Made by a program: the position numbers and the translations under genes. The notes beneath the pieces are model-generated. The model was not told the DNA's origin. It saw only the letters and a list, made by a program, of their open reading frames with translations, and did not search any database. This document shows positions 31,262 through 41,452 of a stretch of 64,000 nt of DNA, piece by piece (positions within the stretch are counted from its first letter, which is position 1; each line of letters starts with the position of its first letter). Source of the stretch: Macrostomum hystrix (Eukaryota > Platyhelminthes > Macrostomidae); NCBI GenBank assembly GCA_950097015.1, contig CATNEN010000034.1, forward strand, positions 124,001 to 188,000, in the 5' to 3' direction.

Positions 31262-33592
31262 AATCCCAAACCTGCCAATAAACAGACAAACCTGCCAATA
31301 AACAGACAAACCTGCCAATAAACAAATAAACCTGCCAATAAACAGACAAACATGACAATAAACACAAACCTGCTGCCAGTAAACACACAAACCTGCTTCA
31401 AATAAACACACAAACCTGCTGCCCGTAAACACACAAAACTGCTGTTAGTAAACACACAAACCTACAGTCAGTAAACATACAAACCTGCTGCCAGTAAACA
31501 GACAAACCTGACAATAAACACAAACCAGAAAATAAACAGACAAACCTGATAATAAACAGACAAACCTTACAATAAACACTAACCTGCTGCCAGTTAACAC
31601 ACAAACCTGCTGCGAGTAAACACACAAACCTGATGTCAGTAAACACACAAACTTGCTGCCAGTAAACACACAAACCTGATGTCAGTAAACACGCAAACCT
31701 GATGTCAGTAAACACACAAACCTGCTGCCAGTAAACACACAAACCTGCTGCCAGTAAACACACAAACCTGATGTCAGTAAACACACAAACCTGCTGCCAG
31801 TAAACACACAAACCTGATGTCAGTAAACACACAAACTTGCTGCCAGTAAACACACAAACCTGATGTCAGTAAACACACAAACCTGATGTCAGTAAACACA
31901 CAAACCTGCTGCCAGTAAACACACAAACCTGCTGCCAGTAAACACACAAACCTGATGTCAGTAAACACACAAACCTGCTGCCAGTAAACACACAAACCTG
32001 CTGCCAGTAAACACACAAACCTGATGTCAGTAAACACACAAACCTGATGTCAGTAAACACACAAACCTGATGTCAGTAAACACACAAACTTGCTGCCAGT
32101 AAACACACAAACCTGCTGCCAGTAAACACACAAACCTGATGTCAGTAAACACACAAACCTGATGTCAGTAAACACACAAACCTGATGTCAGTAAACACAC
32201 AAACCTGCTGCCAGTAAACACACAAACCTGATGTCAGTAAACACACAAACCTGCTGCCAGTAAACACACAAACCTGATGTCAGTAAACACGCAAACCTGC
32301 TGCCAGTAAACACACAAACCTGATGTCAGTAAACACACAAACCTGATGTCAGTAAACACGCAAACCTGCTGCCAGTAAACACACAAACCTGACAATAAAC
32401 ACTAACCTGGAAATAAACAGACAAACCTTACAATAAACACTAACCTGCTGCCAGTAAACACACAAACCTGATGTCAGTAAACACGCAAACCTGATGTCAG
32501 TAAACACACAAACCTGATGTCAGTAAACACGCAAACCTGATGTCAGTAAACACGCAAACCTGATGTCAGTAAACACACAAACCTGATGTCAGTAAACACA
32601 CAAACCTGATGTCAGTAAACACGCAAACCTGCTGCCAGTAAACACACAAACCTGATGTCAGTAAACACACAAACCTGATGTCAGTAAACAAGCAAAACCT
32701 GATGTCAGTAAACACGCAAACCTGATGTCAGTAAACACACAAACCTGATGTCAGTAAACACACAAACCTGATGTCAGTAAACACGCAAACCTGATGTCAG
32801 TAAACACGCAAACCTGATGTCAGTATACACACAAACCTGATGTCAGTAAACACACAAACCTGATGTCAGTAAACACGCAAACCTGATGTCAGTAAACACA
32901 CAAACCTGATGTCAGTAAACACGCAAACCTGATGTCAGTAAACACGCAAACCTACAGTCAGTAAACACACAAACCTGATGTCAGTAAACACACAAACCTG
33001 ATGTCAGTAAACACGCAAACCTGCTGCCAGTAAACACACAAACCTGATGTCAGTAAACACACAAACCTGATGTCAGTAAACACACAAACCTGATGTCAGT
33101 AAACACGCAAACCTGATGTCAGTAAACACACAAACCTGATGTCAGTATACACACAAACCTGATGTCAGTAAACACACAAACCTGATGTCAGTAAACACAC
33201 AAACCTGATGTCAGTAAACACACAAACCTGATGTCAGTAAACACGCAAACCTGATGTCAGTAAACACGCAAACCTGATGTCAGTAAACACACAAACCTGA
33301 TGTCAGTAAACACACAAACCTGATGTCAGTAAACACACAAACCTGCTGCCAGTAAACACACAAACCTGATGTCAGTAAACACACAAACCTGATGTCAGTA
33401 AACACACAAACCTGCTGCCAGTAAACACGCAAACCTGATGTCAGTAAACACGCAAACCTGATGTCAGTAAACACACAAACCTGATGTCAGTAAACACACA
33501 AACCTGATGTCAGTAAACACACAAACCTGATGTCAGTAAACACGCAAACCTGATGTCAGTAAACACGCAAACCTGATGTCAGTAAACACACA
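31262..33592. repeat. 23-bp minisatellite, ~100 copies, abutting the DRAK-like kinase stop codon
   Basis: The dominant unit is 23 bp with core CCTGATGTCAGTAAACACAC. Alternatives are CCTGCTGCCAG and a CACGC variant, plus shorter CCTGCCAATAAACAGACAAA units at the left edge. On the minus strand all three frames are stop-free in the main part, producing Cys/Val/Leu-rich artefact ORFs. The array ends about 25 bases beyond the stop codon of the minus-strand kinase gene, so its 3' UTR should begin inside the repeat. Confidence 0.97.
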
Positions 33593-33617
33593 AACTTCAG
33601 CGAGCAAAGACCCGAAA

Positions 33618-36600
33618 TCAAAGCCAGCAGCTACACGAACCTTTGCCGCCTTCAGCTGATCTCTGCTCCATCGCAGCCGTTGTCGTCGATGCTGATCGGC
33701 TGTCATTCGCAACGAGCCCGAACTGAACAAACCGATCGATGGCCGCCGCCTCGGCCGTGGGTCTCAGACTGGGCGCTTTGGTCAGCAGCTGGCGGACCAG
33801 AGACTCGGCAGGGTGACCGGCCAGGAGCGCCCAGTCGCAGGCGACGGTGGCTACGCGTGAGTACACCACCTCTTTGGGCTCGGAGACGCTGGGAGCAAAT
33901 GGTGATACACCGGTGGCAGTGAAGAATAGCACCGCGCCGGCTGACCACAGATCTGCGGCTGGTTAGAGGGGCCGGTTAGGGAAAGCATTAGACTTTACTA
34001 AGATAGAAGGTGGCATTAGGAAAGAAGCAGGATTGGAGATGGGTGGGATCTGCAGAGGGTGGGGTTTGGGAAGAAGCAGGATGGAAATCGGTGGGATTTG
34101 GGAAGAAGCAGGATTGGAGATCAGTGGGATCTGTAGAGGGTGGGGTTTGGGAAGAAGCAGGATTGGAGATCAGTGGGATCTGTAGAGGGTGGGGTTTGGG
34201 AAGAAGCAGGATTGGAGATCAGTGGGATCTGTAGAGGGTGGGGTTTGGGAAGAAGCAGGATTGGAGATCAGTGGGATCTGTAGAGGGTGGGGTTTGGGAA
34301 GAAGCAGGATCGGAGATCAGTGGGATCTGCAGAGGGTGGGATTTGGGAAGAAGCAGGATGGAAATCGGGGGTCGGTGGCAGAGCGGCTAACGCGTTTTCC
34401 TCCCGCACCAAGGTCCCTAAGTTCGATTCCGCGGCGAGGCCATATTTATTTGGCGCGGAGAGAAGGTTTGGGGGCTTGTCGTGCAATTTACGCCCTTTAG
34501 GGCCAACCTCCAAGCCACAGTGAAGAGTACCCTTTACAAATGTGAAGTGTACAAATGTTCACACTTGTGTGAGCGTATGCCTGTGTACGGTATTTGTGCG
34601 CGTGTGTGCTCAGGAGTCAGCGGAATGGGCAGAATTGCCACCTCGCTGGCTGCGGGTCTATTGTCACCAAATGATATACCATGGCCCGATCAGCAGACGG
34701 TGGGATTTGGGAAGAAGTAGGATTGGACTTTTTATCAAATCTCTTAACCTTTCAGGAATGAACACAGAATAATGTTTCTAAGAAGTTTCAGACTTATTTG
34801 TTTCGCACCCCAATTTGTTGGTTGTCCCTGTAGAAAAGCCAGTCATTTACCCGAAAAACTATTAACTGTAAAAGCATATAGGCAGCGGCTAGTGTAACCA
34901 ACTATGGATAGAGAGTGACCGTGTCAAAGTTGCAGTAATTTAAGCGCGTAGTCTACAACTGATACGTCCGCTGTCTATTAGAATGAAATACGAACCAAAG
35001 GTTTAGTTACTTAGCGCTAAGAACAGTGACTGAGACGGGCGGTTAAATATGCCCAGTGTGCTAGCGAGACTTTATAAAATTGTTCTGTGACGCTCAGAAA
35101 ATGCCATTTAATAAGAAACTCATTTTTTAAAGCGAGAAAGAGAGAAAGCTAGAGCAAGCGAGCAACAGATCACAGGAACAGAAGAAACAAGAACTTCTAT
35201 GGGTGGTCCCTAACAGCGATTTAACTCTCTCATAAGTAATAATTTTCACACGCTAGCACAAGGCCTTTGACCTCTTACCTAGCATATTTTCTTATCTAAT
35301 TCAGCTAAGGATGGAATGAACCATTTGTGAGAGTTTTTCGCCCAACCATCGAATTCTGCTTGCTTTGATAAGTTTACTCGAAATAATAAAGCAAAATGAG
35401 GTTGCTTAAGGACAACAGTAAAGCAGTGTAAATACTTTCACTTGAAAATCTAGCTGCTAATTCTGGTGCAGCTATTTCTGCTCTGGCACCAGGACTGGAA
35501 ACTAATTAAAATATTATTTCACAATATTCCTTCAATAGCAATAGCTAGTATGCCTAATGCAACTCTAGCCTCTAACGACCGGCAAAAAGACTTGTCTGTG
35601 CGACTGTACGCGCGAATAAAATCATTGGGGCAGAGAAAAAAGTATGTTGCTACGAAATTAATTTCGGATTTACAAGATTGTCTTAGTAGTCCTCTTATAA
35701 GTGTCAACTCAGTGTCTCATCTTACTCTAATCACGGTGACTATTCTCAGTGTCTCATCTTACTCTAATCACGGTGACTATTCTCAGTGTCTCATCTTACT
35801 CTAATCACGGTGACTATTCTCAGTGTCTCATCTTACTCTAATCACGGTGACTATTCACTGTCTCTAATCACAGTGTCTCATCTTACTCAAATCACAGTAT
35901 CTATTCACTGTCTCTAATCACAGTGTCTCATCTTACTCAAATCACAGTGTCTCATCTGTCTCTAATTATAGTGTCTCATCTTACTCTAATCACGGTGACT
36001 ATTCTCAGTGTCTCATCTTACTCTAATCACGGTGACTATTCTCAGTGTCTCATCTTACTCTAATGACGGTGACTATTCTCAGTGTCTCATCTTACTCTAA
36101 TCACGGTGACTATTCTCAGTGTCTCATCTTACTCTAATGACGGTGACTATTCTCAGTGTCTCATCTTACTCTAATCACGGTGACTATTCTCAGTGTCTCA
36201 TCTTACTCTAATCACGGTGACTATTCTCAGTGTCTCATCTTACTCTAATCACGGTGACTATTCTCAGTGTCTCATCTTACTCTAATCACAGTATCTATTC
36301 ACTGTCTCTAATCACAGTGTCTCATCTTACTCAAATCACAGTGTCTCATCTGTCTCTAATTATAGTGCCTATTCTTCGTGTCAACTCCAGTGTGTTATAT
36401 TTTAGTGTCAAATATCACCAACTAGACCATTAAAATGAAGCAAAACTCTAGTAGAAATAATAAATTAAGTTTGTTTTAGAGCGCAGAAAATTAAACACAC
36501 TATTTCTGAAATCCTAGTTTAGACTTTTCAAGCTCCAGCTAAACCCTGGCCGTTAGATGGTCGTTAAGATAAATGTGCCAGCAAATGCACACACACAAAT

Positions 36601-39600
36601 GTAAATATCACCTGAACAGACTGAAAACTTAATGAAATAGACAATCTGCCAAGTCTGCTTGCTATATACGGATAAATAATTAACTGCGACTTGTAAGCCA
36701 GCCTCAGAAAAGGGTGGCAATCAGGTATTGTGACAGATAAGCCTGTTGTCTAAGAATTGGCTGGCAATCAGGTATTGTGACAGATAAGCCTGTTGTCTAA
36801 GAATTGGCTGGCAATCAGGTATTGTGACAGATAAGCCTGTTGTCTAAGAATTGGCTGGCAATCAGGTATTGTGACAGATAAGCCTGTTGTCTAAGATTTG
36901 GCTGGCAATCAGGTATTGTGACAGATAAGCCTGTTGTCTAAGAATTGGGTGGCAATCAGGTATTGTGACAGATAAGCCTGTTGTCTAAGAATTGGGTGGC
37001 AACTGAGTCTCTAGTCTAACTGAATGTGATTGCAGTAGCAGGGATAACACACATGGCTAGCATGTACACTTACAGAAGCTAAACGGCTCGTAGGCCAGCA
37101 CCTCGGGCGCAGCGTAATCCGGCGTGCCGTCAAGCGTCCGATTGTCCTCGTCGGGGCCGCCGCTCAACCGTCTGGCCAGACCGAAGTCGCACAGACACAG
37201 ATCGGCGCCGTTGCCACCCTCGCTGACGGTGTAGGGCTGACGCAGCAGCAGGTTGCACGGCTTCACGTCCAGATGGCACAGCCGACGCTGGTGCAGGTAG
37301 GCTAGGCCAGAGAACAGACGGCTGGCAACACTGCGGCAGAAGGCCAGGTGAAAGGGCTGGGCCAGCTCGGATTCTGTTAGGAGACCGACTGCGTCCTAGC
37401 GGAGGTAGGGGGTTTATAGTTTCAGTTGTGGTGGAAGGAACCTGGGAACTGTGGATGGAAGGAAGCTGGTATCTGAGGATTGAAGGAAACTGAGAATTAA
37501 GGATGAAAGGAAGCTGGTATCTGAGGATGGAAGGAAACTGAGAATTAAGGATGAAAGGAAGCTGGTATCTGAGGATAGAATGATGCTGGTATCTGAGGAT
37601 GGAAGGAAGCTGGTATCTGAGGATGGAAGGAAGCTGGTATCTGAGGATAAAAGGAAGATGGAATTGAGGATGGAAGGAAGCTGGGGATTAAGGATGGAAG
37701 GAATCTGGGAATTGAGGATGGAAGGAAGCTGGTATCTGAGGATGGAAGCAAGCTGGTATCTGAGGATTGAAGGAAACTGAGAATTAAGGATGAAAGGAAG
37801 CTGGTATCTGAGGATGGAAGCAAGCTGGTATCTGAGGATTGAAGGAAACTGAGAATTAAGGATGAAAGGAAGCTGGTATCTGAGGATAGAAGGAAGCTGG
37901 TATCTGAGGATAAAAGGAAGATGGAATTGAGGATGGAAGGAAGCTGGGGATTAAGGATGGAAGGAATCTGGGAATTGAGGACGGAAGGAAGCTGGTATCT
38001 GAGGATGGAAGCAAGCTGGTATCTGAGGGTGGAAGGAAGCTGGGAACTGTGTTAAAAGAAAAAACAGCTTAACTGGAATCTGATTAACCACGTGAGTTGG
38101 TGACACATTCAAGAGTTTAGGCTGTCAGTTTACCTGCAGACTGCCACCAAGGCAGGCCTCCATTAGTATGACAGACTCCTGCGGTGTTGCTAGGCAGGCG
38201 CGAAGCTGCACAAATTCTGGCTGGCCCCGCACCAGCCGCAGAACGGCAGCCTCTGTGTCCACCAACATCTTCATGCTGCGCTCACCACACATTCGACGCC
38301 AGCGCTGTAGCTTGGCTGCACACTCCTCACCACTGGCTCGACTGCGCACATGAACCACCTTGGCAAATCGACCTCTGAGCAGGTGGACAAGGATATTGAT
38401 AGGCTATGCATGGCTTACATGCTGATTTGTTTGCAAACTTATTTGTGCCCCTCTCTGACATCTGACATTAATTATAAATTTGCCAGTTTCTATAACTAAT
38501 TGCAACCTAGTTGATGCCCTGTTTATCTATATGATATATAAGAAACAAGCTAAAATAGTTTTTAAAGAAATATAAGTATTTTTGTTTTATATTGATTGTG
38601 GACCATAATTTTTTTGTTTTTTTAGATTAACACATTTCAAAAGCAAATATTGGATTTGTGGATAAAAAATGCAACAATAAGAGTTAAAGCTTTTAAAAAA
38701 ATTTCAAGGAAATTTTTAAGCATTATATTACTGAATTTACTATCAACAAGAAATTATTTTACTATATATAAAACTGAATAAAGTTCTTTACTTCTTTCTG
38801 CAAAATTAAGTTTAGGATCTTGTACCCTTGTACTTGTCTCTGATATACCTTAAAAAAATAATATTAAAGTTATATATATTTCAGACTTAATATATTATTA
38901 AATAATAAATATTTGATTTAATTTTTATATACTATACTTTATTAGGATCAGTACTTAGGTCATTCCTTAGGACCTATATAGCTACATTTGCCTTGATTAT
39001 TAACTTCCAATATTTAGCTACCTTTTATTGAGTAAATTTATTTGTTCTTAGTGTTTAGCTATTATGATAATAATAAAATAATAGGGGCTTCTTGAACTTC
39101 AATACTATAAAATACTTTGTTTTCCAATCAACTTGAAACTTCACCCACTGTCTTCTAGTGGGTCATAATTGTTTACTGACTATCTTCTATAAGTTTGTAG
39201 CTTGCCTGTAGGCTTAGGACTAGATAACAAAACCCTAAAAAGTTTGCAAGCAATGATAATGTTACATAAAAAATAATTTTAGAGTAGAGAAACCTATTAG
39301 CTTTTCCATGCTTATTAAAAAATATAGGATATGCTAAAAGCCAAAAGGAAAAATCCAAGGTACTGGAACAGTGCCATTTGAACTAAAGCAAAACTGCTAC
39401 AAAATACATGAAACCATAAAGACAAGTAAAGAGTAAAGACTCAAGAGTAGCCAGCTAATGATGGATCAAGTAAGATACTTTTTAGATAAACTTAGAAATT
39501 AAGCTGCTAATGCGAATCATTTTTTTCGACGCATAAAAATTGATTATCTTGATTTCAAGTATAGCTAGAAAGCAAATTTACCTTCCAAGTTCCTTCAAAG

Positions 39601-39718
39601 TGTCATAGGAATCGTTTAGCGATACAATAATTTCAAAGGAGTTCTCTTTATCATCAGAAAGACTCAAGTCACCGGTCACGTCAGGAATGCGAGCTTCTTC
39701 AGTAGATGTTTGAGGCAT
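33618..39718 (-). CDS. DRAK/STK17-like serine/threonine kinase (DAPK family), four exons
   Basis: Minus-strand exons 39718-39582, 38374-38134, 37395-37074 and 33958-33618 join in frame (phases 2, 0, 1) to 346 residues. The N-terminus begins MPQTSTEEARIPD. The kinase domain starts YDTLKELGRGRFAKVV (the glycine loop spans the first splice junction). The ATP lysine is in CAAKLQRW, and ACLGGSL lines the hinge. HLDVKPCNLLL has the HLD form usual in DAPK/DRAK kinases. DFGLARR, GTPDYAAPEVLAYEPFSF and DLWSAGAVLFF follow. Human DRAKs are pro-apoptotic nuclear or cytoplasmic kinases. The tail after the kinase domain is short and Ser/Cys-rich, ending CSCWL, with no calmodulin-binding or death domain. 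The first exon is short (137 bases) and AT-rich around its start. Introns carry four minisatellites and SINE copy 2. Confidence 0.85.
34015..34365. repeat. 49-bp minisatellite in DRAK-like intron 3
   Basis: About 7 copies of a 49-bp unit with core GTTTGGGAAGAAGCAGGATT. Spacing was checked at 34145 and 34194. A partial unit (GTGGGATTTGGGAAGAAG) reappears at about 34700 after the SINE, so the SINE landed in the array. Confidence 0.92.
34366..34684 (+). mobile_element. tRNA-derived SINE, copy 2
   Basis: Pol III A-box-like GTGGCAGAGCGG at about 34375 and B-box AGTTCGATTCC at about 34420-34430 lie at tRNA-like spacing. A body shared with copy 1 follows (TTTATTTGG, GAGAGAAGG, GGGCAGAATTGCC, GCTGGCTGCGGGTCT) and an uninterrupted 3' end GTCACCAAATGAT. 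It sits in opposite orientation to the host kinase gene and inside its 49-bp minisatellite. No clean target-site duplication is visible, perhaps because the target itself is repetitive. Confidence 0.75.
34730..35711. other. Unique intron 3 sequence of the DRAK-like gene
   Basis: No exon or RNA recognised. The plus-strand frame at 35466-35804 runs into the 37-bp array and I do not support it. Confidence 0.4.
35712..36380. repeat. 37-bp minisatellite in DRAK-like intron 3
   Basis: About 16-18 copies of a 37-bp unit with core GTGTCTCATCTTACTCTAAT. Shortened sub-units (CACTGTCTCTAATCACA) occur in two matching blocks at about 35860-35970 and 36285-36365, indicating segmental duplication. Confidence 0.95.
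36712..37006. repeat. 47-bp minisatellite in DRAK-like intron 3
   Basis: Six copies of a 47-bp unit with core GGCAATCAGGTATTGTGACA, almost identical to each other. It ends ~70 bases before exon 3 of the minus-strand kinase (37074). Confidence 0.95.
37436..38045. repeat. 24-bp minisatellite in DRAK-like intron 2
   Basis: Units of ~24 bp with core GGAAGGAAGCTGGTATCTGA and variants (GAATTAAGGATGAAAGG, GGGATTAAGGATGG, AAAAGGAAGATGG). A ~120-180-base block is repeated (about 37605-37740 against 37895-38010), so there is a higher-order period. Confidence 0.93.
38375..39581 (-). other. Intron 1 of the DRAK-like kinase
   Basis: AT-rich and non-repetitive; no other feature recognised. Splice sites: donor GGAAG|GTAAAT at 39581, acceptor CCTGCTCAG| at 38375. 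Confidence 0.6.
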
Positions 39719-41440
39719 TTTTAATTAATATCATTAATAATTATGTTTTATTTTATTAAATACTACGCCAGAAGCTCGCCACTTCATCAATATGCACGTG
39801 TCATCGACATACAGTCATCGTTTAAAATTATGTTTCGATAACACATTTAAACGAAAATGGTTGGCTATACTAAAAACATGTCATAAGTTTCAAACTTCAT
39901 GTAGCAGCTTAAGTGCCGCTAAATATATATTTGACGTATTTATGCAAGAAAGTTCTTCATTTTTTGAATTAAATTGAATAACAAGCGTCAAAAATGATAT
40001 TCCATGCATTGATATATTGATAATCATTTTCGTAGGCTACGATAGCATTAATTGATTCTGATTTTTATTACAAGCTAGAACCCCTGTTCAATGCCCTGTA
40101 AAGATCCTTGGCATCTTCTTCGATCCGATCTTCCCTTCCATGAGCACGTCAGATCCATCTCAAACAAGCTAAGGTTCGATCGCTAATACCTCGATTCTCC
40201 CCTGTGAAAAACGAGGTAGTAGCGTATCGCTGGCGAAACGCTGGTTTGGAGGCGCTGCAGTGTCAGCTTGTTTGTCCTTCCGTCTCCCCGTGTTATTTAT
40301 TATTCAGAGTTCTTTCTCAGTTGTCACGTAAGTTATTTTTAGACCTGTGTTTTTTTAGCTGAGTCACTCACGCCCAGCCGGGCCGGACCTACCGGGGGAG
40401 CGGACGCCCACCATCCCGCGAATGCTACCCCTGGGCTACAGTCTCGGCCAATCAGCGAGCGAACCGGCCTTATTACCTGTCTACGCTCGGCAAGAAGCCA
40501 CCCCTGGGCTCAGGACAGCGGCCGCTAGTCTACTAGCTACTGTGATTTGTCACCTTCGCTCAAGCTACAGCCGGGCATCCATCTCGCCGATCGATCTAAT
40601 TTTGGGTTAACATGACCCAATGTTTGGGTTAACTGTTTCCGGACCAGAACCGGACAAAACAGTGCATTTCTGACTCAGTTTGTCCGAATTACGTCCGGAT
40701 TTTTCTCCGCTTGCTTTCCGGGATAAAAAGCGGGCGAAGCATCGGATGAATTTACGGAGGAGCAGCCGGGCGAGATAACACTGTCGCCCGGAAAGTGATC
40801 CGCATTTTTATCCGGGCAGTCGTCCACCCCGGCACCGGACAAAGAGCGGATGTGCTTGCGGATGAAAGTGGGTAGAGTATAAATGTAGGCTTATATTTGC
40901 GTGGTCCAATGGCACATTTCCATACCATTCGCACGACATGTTAATGTATAGTTACAAATAAACATATGCATTTAAAACCAATTCTAGCAATCGTCCACCT
41001 TGCACATCTTGTCAATTTTCTACTTTGCTTATCCTCACATTTCGTGACTGTGAGCCACTAAGATGCGCTTTAACTCCGCCAAAGCCGGTCCCAAATTAAG
41101 CCCGGTTGAAAAAGGAGGAGGGTTGGTGGACTTTTACGTATATTAGGACGTACGAGTATTAGGCAATACAATCAATAACAAGTTGCCAAACACTGCACCC
41201 ATTACTTATCAATGGAGTTATATGTACATACATTTATTAAAAGAGGACTTATTTAGGCAGGACAGATAATGAAATCCAATTATATAGCACTATATGTACG
41301 ACCAATGTATTTAGCTCTGAATAATACTGTCACTTTATATAGGTTAATTTCTGTGACCTGTAATGTCCACTTAACGCATCTGAACTCTTAAGAATAAATG
41401 TTGAAATTAACCAACTTTCAGTGCCGTACAGGCTAAACAT
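39719..41440. other. Intergenic DNA between the kinase and the transposase gene
   Basis: The first ~350 bases upstream of the kinase ATG are AT-rich and presumably hold its promoter. 40330-40880 is GC-rich with repeated CCGGACAAA/GCGGATG words and an inverted GGGTTAAC/GACCCAA pair at about 40605-40632, but no gene. One TACGAGTA at 41151-41158. Confidence 0.4.
40085..40185 (+). pseudogene. Tiny non-LTR retrotransposon fragment
   Basis: VKILGIFFD followed, after a frameshift, by FHEHVRSISNKL matches the conserved LG-D...H-...K segment just after the RT palm in LINE ORF2 proteins. About 100 bases only. Confidence 0.4.
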
Positions 41441-41452
41441 CTTCGACAAGCA

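Noticed and set aside
31398-33474. Minus-strand Cys/Val/Leu-rich open frames resembling membrane proteins
   Set aside because: They are produced by the 23-bp array in rotating frames; apparent hydrophobic segments recur every 23 residues because of the repeat.
13410-38045. Regular repeat arrays as possible CRISPR loci
   Set aside because: They are contiguous tandem repeats with no unique spacers and lie in an intron-bearing animal genome.
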